Positions 11,701-19,323 of a stretch of DNA of 64,000 nt are shown piece after piece. Position 1 is the first letter of the stretch. The number at the start of each line of letters is the position of its first letter. Where the stretch lies: NCBI GenBank assembly GCA_016715965.1, contig JADJXG010000001.1, positions 443,501-507,500 of the forward strand, given 5' to 3'. This DNA is from Saprospiraceae bacterium (lineage in GTDB: Bacteria; Bacteroidota; Bacteroidia; Chitinophagales; Saprospiraceae). Below the pieces are notes generated by a model. That model saw only the letters and a program-made list of their open reading frames with translations, was not told where the DNA came from and did no database searches. Made by a program: the position numbers and the translations under genes.

Positions 11701-13186
11701 CTGCGCTGACCAGTGAATCTCCAAGTTGATAGAGCTGATTGGGTCCGTACCATTCAAACTTTGTATTCAAAATGGATGATTTTGCAGAAAGTCTTGCTGT
11801 ATCAATTTTACAATTGATATGATTAAATTGAATGTCTATTTTTGGATTTTCCGGACTTTCAATAATTCGGATAGAATCAATACGAATGCAATTGTATTCA
11901 TCAGTGACCGTCACAATATACCAACCTCCTTCTGGAACCAGCGGGTCTTTTTCATCAGAAATAAAACCATTGGGTCCGGACCAGGAATAGGTAAGGTTAA
12001 ATTGATTGCTGCTGGTGCGAATCAGTGCCAAAGTTTTACCACAACCAATCGTATCTTTCGTTGACAATGCAACATTGGGTGGTATTTTGTTTCCGGTGAC
12101 TTCCACCGTAACGATTTTGCAACAATTGGGCAGCGGACTGCAAACGGTGAGATTGTAGGTACCAGGACCATCAATGGTCGGGCGGAGCGACTTATCTCCA
12201 CTTACAATTTTACCGGGAGAAGCGGTCCATTGATAGGTCCATCCAGGTCCTTGCGAAGAATTGCTGGCATCCAATTCAAAAATATATTTATCACAGGTCA
12301 CTTCTTCAGGTGTCTCAATTTCTGCAACTATGTTTATCACATCTAATTCAACGGTGTCCCTCACCTCGCATATTTTTTTAAGCACAAGATCATCGATCGC
12401 AAAATCATTACCTCCAGTACTGGTATTCAAATTGACAATGCAAATTTCAATGGTGGTATTGGGGCCTGAATTAAAATCTGCACCAAACTGTTCCCAGTTG
12501 CAGGGCGCTCCACTGGAGTTAAAAATATTTCCCACCCCTGCTCCATCCACAGAAATTTGCAATACTGGTGGTGAGGCAGGATGAACGGCTGTACACCAGG
12601 CAGTAAATTTATAATCCATGTCTGGCATTACGGTAACCTGCTGACACCAGACGTTCTGTAAGTTGGCAGCCCCATTCAACACCATCATATTGCCGCTTCC
12701 GGTGGTATGGTCACCGCATGCAGACCAGGCAGAGTGGCCCAATTGAGGATTTGTGATAACATCATAAGTACCTTCACAATCCAGGTATCCCGCCGCATAA
12801 CAGGACATGGTACCGACTGTATAGTCGGTATAGAATCCTGAATTGCCTGCACTAAAATCACCATTGACAATCAGGTTGGTATTGTCCAGTCCCCTGGCCA
12901 CCAGATAATAGGTCATGGGTCCAAATACAGTTGCCCGGGGGGTAAGGATCCGTGAATTGCTGAGGCCTGTGGTTGGTTCCCAATAGAATTCGGTGGGATT
13001 GCCCGTAATCCGGCCGTCCAGGGTGACTGCATCACCGGGTTTACAAACCAGTTTGTCCGGACCTGCCATGACTTGAAAGTTGCATTGTGCGAAGACACTC
13101 TCCACCAAGACAATATACATGCAGATAAATAAAAGAAGGTTTTTTAAAGCCAATCCATTGTCATTTTGTCCTGCAAATTTAATCAT
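8750..13186 (-). CDS. Giant secreted Ig-repeat protein with T9SS type B sorting domain (copy 2)
   Basis: A 1478-aa paralogue of the next gene with the same layout and the same number of repeats. Parts: N-terminal hydrophobic signal (NLLLFICMYIVLVESVFA before QCNFQVMAGPDK); PKD-like block (YWEPTTGLSNS with an intervening F); a module opening IVNGDFSAGNSGF and ending FAIDDLVLKK, typical of secreted carbohydrate-binding-like folds; a PKD-like repeat; 11 Ig-like repeats with D-T/S-I/L-x-C openings; a SprB-type repeat (GGHGGYSYSLDGGLSFSS); and the type B T9SS tail (IFVPNIFSPNDDVVNDRVW ... FDRWGNLVF ... GDLSLIR). The paired Cys in each repeat could form one disulfide per domain. 101 bp separate its stop from the start of copy 1, so the pair may be one transcription unit. 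Tandem gene duplication is the likely origin. Confidence 0.9.
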   Translation of the reverse strand: MIKFAGQNDNGLALKNLLLFICMYIVLVESVFAQCNFQVMAGPDKLVCKPGDAVTLDGRITGNPTEFYWEPTTGLSNSRILTPRATVFGPMTYYLVARGLDNTNLIVNGDFSAGNSGFYTDYTVGTMSCYAAGYLDCEGTYDVITNPQLGHSAWSACGDHTTGSGNMMVLNGAANLQNVWCQQVTVMPDMDYKFTAWCTAVHPASPPVLQISVDGAGVGNIFNSSGAPCNWEQFGADFNSGPNTTIEICIVNLNTSTGGNDFAIDDLVLKKICEVRDTVELDVINIVAEIETPEEVTCDKYIFELDASNSSQGPGWTYQWTASPGKIVSGDKSLRPTIDGPGTYNLTVCSPLPNCCKIVTVEVTGNKIPPNVALSTKDTIGCGKTLALIRTSSNQFNLTYSWSGPNGFISDEKDPLVPEGGWYIVTVTDEYNCIRIDSIRIIESPENPKIDIQFNHINCKIDTARLSAKSSILNTKFEWYGPNQLYQLGDSLVSADSGWFVLKTTTPSGCIRFDSVRIGKDQYKPNALFRTDSLNCVKDSAILRLVNFNAKDSFAIIGPSTPFRFDSSGWLFKTGGLYKLHILSENFCEDSFAFEIVVDTLKPILDASIDSINCQNRTATLIGRSNDPLANYTWIDPGGTVYNQNVLVTQIPGLYRLAVIGNNACKDTITRFIVADTLSPTIEAGVDTINCIRPVVNVVQNKDTNGISFLWNGPFGFTSSQASPILNAAGRYQLEATGKNYCKTILFLDVVEDKLTPVLTGTNDTLRCTMDSIQLNANAVNVTGDLVLSGPGGFFATIPNPYVKTPGSYLIVATNPNGCTDSLRIDIFPDLGKPDLFVVTDTLDCQKTSIVLSAQSSHDSLRYEWSDPTGILGTQKDLSIQRGGNYRVKVTNRSDCFTELDVNIFQDTVRPRFLLTSDSLNCRDQSANLVFNSVENPNLIEWRGPAGFISNQRSPLVTNGGWYVLRLTNDNFCFREDSVFIHQDTLAPTLRILSDTITCLRRQVTLTAQSNASNAIYTWTRPDGSTQNQSSIFTSVAGLFHVTVTGQNHCTNTLSTHVGIDTLTPVLSVANDTLTCIKVNTRLQAQSQRTTDLFSWSGPSGFSSNQQNPLVQTPGIYLLRVTSTNGCESTQIVHILSDTLSPQIFATADSIQCKHPDAEIKVLGFGPLDQIVWRDAQGQIISNSFRQLVSTAGRYFVEVTNPENGCVSKREVVVNADTNLIKDILLQTLQPMCGEEKGSMVVLGLVGGHGGYSYSLDGGLSFSSNPDFKSLLPGKYNLLVRDASGCEFVKAFEMIKLPEVETDLTPVVELQLGEQEQLNLSINLDPSKIKSIVWAPTVGLSCVDCQNPVANPLETTEYIVTVTDENGCVSVSRIRIIVITPEIFVPNIFSPNDDVVNDRVWVHGPENEVIKINQFSIFDRWGNLVFNNRNFYPNQPDQGWDGTYKGERCLPGVYVYFVKAETINGKLLSLEGDLSLIR

Positions 13187-13258
13187 TTACGATCAAAAAC
13201 CTCAAAATGACCAGTAGGTATAAAAAATGGCTAGATTTTGACCAAGAATCCCCCGAAT

Positions 13259-13708
13259 CTACTTCACAATTAAAACGGGGCATTTGGATTCGCGCAAAAT
13301 ATATTCAGCAACAGACCCCATCACCAATCTACGCAAGCCTTTTCGTCCATGCGAACCCATGACGATCAGGTCTGCATTTTTATCTTCCGCTGCAGACATG
13401 ATGGCTTCTCCTATGTCACTTCCTTCCGTAAAAATGACCTCCACTTCCACGCCAGGAAACTGGGCTATTAATTTGTCTTTGACCGTGCCCATCTGCTGAA
13501 TGGCTTCTTCTTTAATTTTTAACATCAAATCTGTTGCCATGACATTGGTGGACAGCAGATGGCTACCCCCGTCAAACAAAAAAGGGTTGACCAGCACATG
13601 GATTAAAAACAATTTGCCACCCTGGTCCATGCTCATTCGAGCTGCTTTGTCCAGGGCTCTTTCTGCGAATTCTGAATGGTCATAAGGGCAGACAATGTTG
13701 CGATACAT
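13259..13708 (-). CDS. Universal stress protein, UspA family
   Basis: A single-domain UspA-type protein of 149 aa. It opens MYRNIVCPYDHSEFAERAL, the usual first strand and helix, and ends with the ATP-binding signature GSHGRKGLRRLVMGSVAEYI followed by CPVLIVK; the G-x2-G-x9-G-S spacing is the ATP-binding subclass. Such proteins are cytoplasmic, dimeric, and accumulate under starvation, oxygen limitation or other stress. The gene follows the CBS gene on the same strand with a 29-bp gap, so the two form a likely operon. Both lie divergent from the histidine kinase pair, which suggests that they belong to the same stress circuit (inference). Confidence 0.92.
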   Translation of the reverse strand: MYRNIVCPYDHSEFAERALDKAARMSMDQGGKLFLIHVLVNPFLFDGGSHLLSTNVMATDLMLKIKEEAIQQMGTVKDKLIAQFPGVEVEVIFTEGSDIGEAIMSAAEDKNADLIVMGSHGRKGLRRLVMGSVAEYILRESKCPVLIVK

Positions 13709-13737
13709 ATATTCAATCTTAAAAGGTAAAATAAAAT

Positions 13738-14160
13738 TTATGCTTTATTGACCACGTACTTCAGCACATCAAATGGAGTCACCAAGCCTTTTAGTTCCGT
13801 CCCTTGCACGACCGGAAGACAGTGGAAATAATTTTTAAGGAATACATCAATCGCTACTTCAATGCGGTCGTCTGGTTCCAATTTACCCAAACGGGTTACC
13901 ATTAGCTGTTTGACCAAAGTATATTCCAGCTTCTGATCATCCTGAACTTCGATGTTGTTACCTCTTCCCAGAGAATTGGCGTACAACAGAAAATCAGATT
14001 TACTGATCAAGCCCACTAAATCCCTGAACAAAACCACCGGGATGTGATGGATGTGGTATTCATCAAATATTTTTTTAACCTTCAATAGATTGTCTTCGGG
14101 TGTAACGATAATCAGATCTGTAGTCATAATGCTGCTGACAGGTGCTTTTAAATCAATCAT
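13738..14160 (-). CDS. CBS-domain pair protein
   Basis: A 140-aa protein made of two CBS motifs (a Bateman module). The first is VSSIMTTDLIIVTPEDNLLKVKKIFDEYHIHHIPVV ending in DLVGLISKSDFL; the second is VKQLMVTRLGKLEPDDRIEVAIDVFLKNYFHCLPVV ending in LKGLVTPFDVLKYV. Such stand-alone pairs bind adenine nucleotides and act as energy or redox sensors. I used the ATG at 14160; an in-frame extension to 14238 adds 26 residues of unlikely composition and would intrude on the divergent promoter region. Lies upstream of the universal stress gene and is divergent from the PAS kinase, 111 bp away. Confidence 0.88.
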   Translation of the reverse strand: MIDLKAPVSSIMTTDLIIVTPEDNLLKVKKIFDEYHIHHIPVVLFRDLVGLISKSDFLLYANSLGRGNNIEVQDDQKLEYTLVKQLMVTRLGKLEPDDRIEVAIDVFLKNYFHCLPVVQGTELKGLVTPFDVLKYVVNKA

Positions 14161-14271
14161 AATTCGAATAATTTTTAATTTCGCCACAAAATAAGTCGAT
14201 TTTGTGATGATTCGGCTGATATTTATCATAAAATCCATTGAGTTTAATTTTTACTGAAATCAAATATAGAA

Positions 14272-15549
14272 GTGCCATCCACCAGCAATCACCAAAACAT
14301 CCTGGATTCTGTATTTGAATCTGCCATAGATGGAGTGATTGTAATTGATCACCAGGGTATTATACAAAGAATAAACAAGAGTGCCTGTCAGCTATTTGGA
14401 TATATAAAAGAAGAACTTCTATTCAAAAATATTCATGTATTGGTTCCATCGCCTCACCACGAACATCACAATCAATACATCCAAAATTATCTCCAAACGG
14501 GTGTTAAAAAAATCATGGGTATCGGAAGAGACGTTTATGGCAAAAGAAAGGACGGAACCCAATTCCCAATCAGGCTATCCATCAGCGAATTTAAAATCGC
14601 AGAAGATATTTTTTTCACAGGAGTCATCCACGATCAAACCGAACAAAAATTAACCGAACAAAAATTACAAGATTTAGCCCGCAATCTGGAAACTATGGTA
14701 CAAGCGCGAACCAGCCAATTGCAGGAAACCATTCATCAACTCATTGCCACCAATAAAAATCTTGAGGAAGAAATTGACTACAGAAAAGTGGTTGAGAGGA
14801 AACTCATCAACCGGGAGAAAGAACTCATCGATTCACTGGAAAAAGAAAGAGATCTCGGCATTCTTAAATCCAGATTTGTTTCTATCGCTTCTCATGAGTT
14901 TCGCACACCGCTGGCCAATATTCTGAGTTCCATTTCTCTTGTCCACAAATATGACAGTCCTGAGCTTTTGGAAAAAAGAAATATTCACATTGAAAAAATA
15001 AAGAAAAATATTCATTACCTGAACGGAATACTCAATGAATTTTTAACCATTGCCAGAATCGAAGAAGGAAAATTTGAATTGAGATTGAATCAATTTAATA
15101 TCGCAGAACTCATCGAAGACATTGTGGAAGATTTTAGTCTCTGGAAGAAAAAAGGACAGAAAATTATTTTCCGCTATGATAAAGATGCAGATCAGCTCAA
15201 CTATTCTGATCCATCCTGTCTGAAACATATCTTACACAATATTTTATCAAACGCCATTAAATATTCCAATGATGATACTACGATTCTCATCGTTCTTGAA
15301 AAAAAGTTGAACGAATTTGAAATTATCATTGAAGACGAAGGAATCGGAATTCCAACCAATGAAATGAAACATATTTTCGATATTTTTTTCAGAGGAACCA
15401 ATGTGCTGAACATTCAAGGAACAGGTCTTGGATTAAATATCGTCAAAAAATATTTGGACTCAATTGGCGGCCGGATCCGATTTCAACATCGCCAACCCAA
15501 CGGAACAAAAGTGATTTTAAATTTACCTGAATATGTCAAAACGATCTAA
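14272..15549 (+). CDS. PAS-domain sensor histidine kinase, FixL-like heme signature
   Basis: Cytoplasmic two-component sensor of 425 aa without membrane segments. A PAS domain occupies about 8-122, a coiled coil follows to about 195, then the HisKA dimerisation domain with SHEFRTPL (phospho-acceptor His208) and the HATPase domain with ILSNAIKYS, EDEGIGIP and GTGLGLNIV. The PAS domain carries HHNQYIQNYLQTG then IMGIGRDVYGKRKDG and FFTGVIHDQT. In FixL oxygen sensors the corresponding His is the proximal heme ligand and the Arg of GIGR contacts bound O2; here His66 and Arg86 are 20 residues apart, the same spacing I recall for Bradyrhizobium FixL (200 and 220). Start is a GTG; no ATG is better placed. 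Its stop overlaps the regulator start by 17 bp. Kinase call is certain, heme binding is inferred. Confidence 0.93.
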   Translation: MPSTSNHQNILDSVFESAIDGVIVIDHQGIIQRINKSACQLFGYIKEELLFKNIHVLVPSPHHEHHNQYIQNYLQTGVKKIMGIGRDVYGKRKDGTQFPIRLSISEFKIAEDIFFTGVIHDQTEQKLTEQKLQDLARNLETMVQARTSQLQETIHQLIATNKNLEEEIDYRKVVERKLINREKELIDSLEKERDLGILKSRFVSIASHEFRTPLANILSSISLVHKYDSPELLEKRNIHIEKIKKNIHYLNGILNEFLTIARIEEGKFELRLNQFNIAELIEDIVEDFSLWKKKGQKIIFRYDKDADQLNYSDPSCLKHILHNILSNAIKYSNDDTTILIVLEKKLNEFEIIIEDEGIGIPTNEMKHIFDIFFRGTNVLNIQGTGLGLNIVKKYLDSIGGRIRFQHRQPNGTKVILNLPEYVKTI

Positions 15550-16579
15550 AATACTAATCATCGAAGACAATGATGAGATGCGGGAGAATATCTCCGAGAT
15601 CTTGGAACTGGCTGGTTATGAAGTTTATTCTGCATCGGATGGTTTGGGCGGAGTACAACAAGCCAGAGAGCACATCCCTCATTTGATTTTATGTGATATT
15701 ATGATGCCCAATCTGGATGGCTTTGGTGTGTTAAAAATAAAAAATCAGGATGCAAATCTTAAGGACATCCCATTGGTGTTTCTAACAGCAAAAGCAGAAA
15801 AAGAAGATTTCAGGAAAGGAATGAATCTTGGAGCGGAAGACTATTTGATGAAACCTTTTGAAGATGTTGACTTATTGCAAATCATTGAATCAAAATTGGA
15901 CAAATATTCCCGCCTAACATCAGTGACCAAAGCCAAAAAACTTGCTGCATTGGTCAAATTCAATGAATTCAAAAATCTACCCAAAGTAAAGGAGTTAATT
16001 GGAGAAACCATTAGCAAGGATTTTGGGAAAAAAAGTATTCTGTGGAATAATGAAGAATCCATATCCTCTTACATGTGGCTGGAAAAAGGGCTGGTCAAAG
16101 AAACCCTGGATACCGTAGGATTTAAAGAAATAATCATCGACATTGTCAATGACGGAAATTTTATCGACAACAGTTATTTGTTTAAAACCAATTACCGTTC
16201 CAAATGCGAGACGATGGAAGTTTGTAAAATAAAATTTATTTCCAAACAAAAACTGGAAGATATCATCGTCCAAGAAAATATGATGCAGGCCCTGCTGGAG
16301 CATAGCCTGACTCAATACCACGATATCTCCAGGAGATTGGCGGTAAATTCTTTTGGAAACGTGCGAGAAAAGATCGCTTATCACTTGCTGATTTTACATG
16401 ATACTTTTCGCCATGAGCCCATCCGAATGAGCAGGGAGGATCTCGGTGCATTTTGTGGTATGGCCAAAGAGACTTTAATCCGCACCCTGGCAGAATTCAA
16501 AGAAGATCAATTGATCGAAACCGATTCAAAGTCTATTATCATTCTCAACTTGCGGGCTCTGGAAAATATTATTGATTAA
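15533..16579 (+). CDS. Response regulator: receiver domain fused to CRP/FNR-type DNA-binding module
   Basis: A 348-aa regulator. The receiver domain spans about 1-122, with acidic pocket EDN (11-13), phospho-acceptor Asp55 in LILCDIMMPN, Thr85 in FLTAKAEKED and Lys107 in YLMKPF. Residues about 140-260 look like a degenerate cNMP-binding barrel (EESISSYMWLEKGLVKE ... ISKQKLEDI), and the end is a CRP/FNR winged helix with MSREDLGAFCGMAKETLIRTLAEF as recognition helix region. No Fe-S cysteine cluster is obvious at the N-terminus of the CRP part. It overlaps the kinase gene by 17 bp, so the two are certainly one operon and the kinase is its expected partner. In rhizobia FixL acts through FixJ to switch on fixK, a CRP/FNR regulator; here receiver and CRP-type output are one polypeptide. 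Confidence 0.92.
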   Translation: MSKRSKILIIEDNDEMRENISEILELAGYEVYSASDGLGGVQQAREHIPHLILCDIMMPNLDGFGVLKIKNQDANLKDIPLVFLTAKAEKEDFRKGMNLGAEDYLMKPFEDVDLLQIIESKLDKYSRLTSVTKAKKLAALVKFNEFKNLPKVKELIGETISKDFGKKSILWNNEESISSYMWLEKGLVKETLDTVGFKEIIIDIVNDGNFIDNSYLFKTNYRSKCETMEVCKIKFISKQKLEDIIVQENMMQALLEHSLTQYHDISRRLAVNSFGNVREKIAYHLLILHDTFRHEPIRMSREDLGAFCGMAKETLIRTLAEFKEDQLIETDSKSIIILNLRALENIID

Positions 16580-16702
16580 GTATATCATGCATTAGAGATT
16601 CTATTGCTTTCAAAAATGGCTTCAAATTGAATGCTTTTTAAATGATTTGATGGACCGTTTCGATTTCACAACCAACTCTAATCCATCATTCGGATTAAAA
16701 TA

Positions 16703-18121
16703 TTATTGAGTGGCTGTTTTGCTAATGGTATAACCCGCACCTTGTAAGAGGAATTCGTGCGAATTTGGCACATGCCCTTTGGAGATGTAATAAGTTCTGG
16801 AAGAGTCATTGGGCGCAAAACAGGTCCGAGAATATCGGTTGAAATATGCTTCAATGCTGTAATCATCGGATACTTCAGGATTCATACCTATCACATTTTT
16901 ATCACCCTCCATCTTTTCAAAATCCTTCACAAGCTGAATCTTTTCCTGGTCGCGAGAAGGTATGTTTCGAATCAGGAACAATCCGGTCAGTTCCAACAAA
17001 AGAACGAACCATAAGGCATTTTGAACATACTTGAATTTTGGTTCAATCCTATTCATGATACCTCTCCAGACCTCCTGACAAAGTAAAGCAAGCCCCAAAG
17101 CAAAAAATATTAAACCTGGTGTGATGTAATGAGAATATTGCTTCATACTAATCATAATTGGCAAAATACCGCTCAATGCAACTGCCATTAAAACAGCATA
17201 TCCCCGATCAGACGGTAAGTACTTCGAAAATTTGAACCGAACCAATATCCCAAAAACAATTGTAAGAATTACAGGAAGGATGGACTCCCTCAAAAACCAA
17301 ATCACAATTTGAAATCTGTTTGAAACAGTTGTCTCATTGGCCAAACTGTCCAGCACCTGGATGGTCAGATACTTATTGAGAATACTATCTACTGCGTTTG
17401 GAAAAATAAAAGCAGTCAGAACAAATCCAAAAACGATACCAAAGACCAATGCCAATGATTCTGTCACCATGGCCCATAAATTCCGTGTATTGGAGAAAAC
17501 AAAAAACCAAAATGGAATGCTCCACACAAAAAGTGAGACAAAACCCTTGCACATAAATCCTCCAAATATAGTGAATCCCACCAGCAAGATCCACCACCAA
17601 TTTCTTTCCACCCTAAAGCGGAGATAAAAATAAAAAGAGGCGCACAGAAAAAAAGACATGGTGTTCTCAAGCATGTTGGCACAGACAGACCAAGCTACTT
17701 TGGGCATTAGCATTAAAAACAACACGGGCAACCAGGCCATTGAGGCATGCGGAGATAACATTTTCCAGATCTTAATCTGCCAAAAGGCTATTCCAAGAAA
17801 AACAAGTAGAGAAAATATTCTTTCGTTGTAAAAACAATTGTCGCAAAAGCTAAAAAAAATACTTTGCAAACCCATCATCAATGGTGGATGCTCGTGAAAT
17901 ACCACTTTTGGATCGCCACAAAATTCAAGATACCAAAAACTACCTATGCCGTCTGCCAGATTTCTCGACAAAACCGCATAGATGATTCCATCCATAAACA
18001 TTCCCTCCCGAATGAGGTTTGGTCCAATCATGGCAATGCCAACTACCAAAACCAACATAAAGCCAATCAAAGTCATGGGTGGCGAAGACTTCCGCATTTT
18101 TAGAAATTCTGATACTCTCAT
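16703..18121 (-). CDS. GT-C fold membrane glycosyltransferase (ArnT/PMT-like)
   Basis: A 472-aa polytopic membrane protein with about ten hydrophobic segments. After the first helix it has MFMDGIIYAVLSRNLADGIGSFW, where the acidic residue corresponds to the catalytic Asp of lipid-phosphosugar-dependent GT-C enzymes, then VFHEHPPLMMGLQSIFF, the HxHPPL element shared with ArnT-type transferases. The C-terminal ~90 residues are a soluble extracytoplasmic tail. Predicted to move a sugar from a polyprenyl-phosphate donor to an envelope lipid, glycan or protein at the outer face of the inner membrane. It lies 2 bp after the stop of a GT4-type glycosyltransferase gene on the same strand, which suggests a shared glycan pathway. 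The acceptor is unknown. Confidence 0.8.
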   Translation of the reverse strand: MRVSEFLKMRKSSPPMTLIGFMLVLVVGIAMIGPNLIREGMFMDGIIYAVLSRNLADGIGSFWYLEFCGDPKVVFHEHPPLMMGLQSIFFSFCDNCFYNERIFSLLVFLGIAFWQIKIWKMLSPHASMAWLPVLFLMLMPKVAWSVCANMLENTMSFFLCASFYFYLRFRVERNWWWILLVGFTIFGGFMCKGFVSLFVWSIPFWFFVFSNTRNLWAMVTESLALVFGIVFGFVLTAFIFPNAVDSILNKYLTIQVLDSLANETTVSNRFQIVIWFLRESILPVILTIVFGILVRFKFSKYLPSDRGYAVLMAVALSGILPIMISMKQYSHYITPGLIFFALGLALLCQEVWRGIMNRIEPKFKYVQNALWFVLLLELTGLFLIRNIPSRDQEKIQLVKDFEKMEGDKNVIGMNPEVSDDYSIEAYFNRYSRTCFAPNDSSRTYYISKGHVPNSHEFLLQGAGYTISKTATQ

Positions 18122-18123
18122 AT

Positions 18124-19266
18124 TTACTTAGACAAGTATTTTTTTTCATTCAATATCCGGGAAATGGCAAGTGCGATGATATCAGCAGTGTGATCCCAAC
18201 TAAATTGTTCTCTATGAATTCTGCCAAGGGCTATCCGATGGCTGTGATCTTTCTCCTGATAAAACTGACTCATGCTATTCGCCATATCCGTTGGATCATC
18301 CGGATTAAAGACAAAGGCTCCCGGACCTGCCACCTCCGGTAGCGAAAAGCGGTCTGACACCATCACAGGTACATCGCAATAAAGTGCTTCCAGAACCGGC
18401 ACTCCAAATCCTTCCAAATAAGAAGGCATGATCAGCGCCTCTGCTGACGCTGTTATTTCCGAGAGTTCTGCTTTTTCCAAATAATTCAGATGAATGATAT
18501 CATTTCTGTAGGGTGATTGAGAAATGGTTCTTTCCAATTCCCGATTCATCCAGGCTTTTCTGCCGACAAGTAACAATTTGATATCACTAAATTGACGGTT
18601 CTTAAATATCGTAAATGCCTTTACCAGATTTACTAAATTCTTTCTTGGATGCATTGCGCCTACAAATAATAAATAAGGTGCACCATGACTTACCCTGGCG
18701 CGCACTTTTTCTCTTTTGTCAAGAGAAATTGCATGAAACTCATCTTTACAACCGTTGTAAGCAAGCAGAATTTTTTCAGAGGGTACATGCAATTGTTGGA
18801 TGATGTCATCCTTTGTTGCCTGAGACACCGCAAATACAAGGCTGGCTTTACGCATAAATTTGGGTACAAAATACCGATAATAATTGCGCACGGTCCAGGA
18901 AATTTGATCTGGGTAATGCAGATAAGCCAAATCGTGAAAAACCATTAGCTGTGGTATATTTGCAGCAAGACTAAGGTACCCATCTGGAGAGAGAAACAAA
19001 TCAACCTCATGATTTTTTAGAAATCGTGGTACAGACCATTCAAACCAAATCCACCACAATAGCGGATGTCTGGCGGGAGGATACAAGGTATGCCAGCTTA
19101 CATTTTTTCCACATTCCGGTTTTTTAGAAATATTTCGATCCGTCAATAGTAAAAATTCATGTTCCGGAAAACGAACGGATAATCTCCTTATCAACTCATA
19201 ACTGTACCAACCTATCCCCTCCAATTGATCAGGCAGAATAAACCTCGCGTTAAATGCTATTTTCAT
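18124..19266 (-). CDS. Glycosyltransferase family 4 (GT-B fold)
   Basis: Cytoplasmic or membrane-associated nucleotide-sugar transferase of 380 aa. The start at 19266 gives MKIAFNARFILPDQLEGIGWYSYEL, the normal beginning of GT4 mannosyl-type enzymes with the glycine loop. The C-terminal Rossmann domain shows LLFVGAMHPRKNLVNLVKAF, KLLLVGRK, and the donor-binding SAEALIMPSYLEGFGVPVLEAL with the E-x7-E arrangement (E in YLEGF and E in VLEA). It is followed by the GT-C gene with a 2-bp gap and is divergent from nadB, 57 bp away. Together they would build and attach a surface glycan. Specific sugar unknown. Confidence 0.9.
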   Translation of the reverse strand: MKIAFNARFILPDQLEGIGWYSYELIRRLSVRFPEHEFLLLTDRNISKKPECGKNVSWHTLYPPARHPLLWWIWFEWSVPRFLKNHEVDLFLSPDGYLSLAANIPQLMVFHDLAYLHYPDQISWTVRNYYRYFVPKFMRKASLVFAVSQATKDDIIQQLHVPSEKILLAYNGCKDEFHAISLDKREKVRARVSHGAPYLLFVGAMHPRKNLVNLVKAFTIFKNRQFSDIKLLLVGRKAWMNRELERTISQSPYRNDIIHLNYLEKAELSEITASAEALIMPSYLEGFGVPVLEALYCDVPVMVSDRFSLPEVAGPGAFVFNPDDPTDMANSMSQFYQEKDHSHRIALGRIHREQFSWDHTADIIALAISRILNEKKYLSK

Positions 19267-19323
19267 ATTGCAATTTTCGGGACCCACATTTTCATCGTAA
19301 CTTTACCCGAAGAGGTAAAGATA

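Noticed and set aside
4256..13113. Many long open frames on the plus strand opposite the giant genes (for example 10016-10447, 11295-11729)
   Set aside because: They are antisense shadows of repeat-rich coding sequence; the minus-strand proteins have clear domains and signal peptides.
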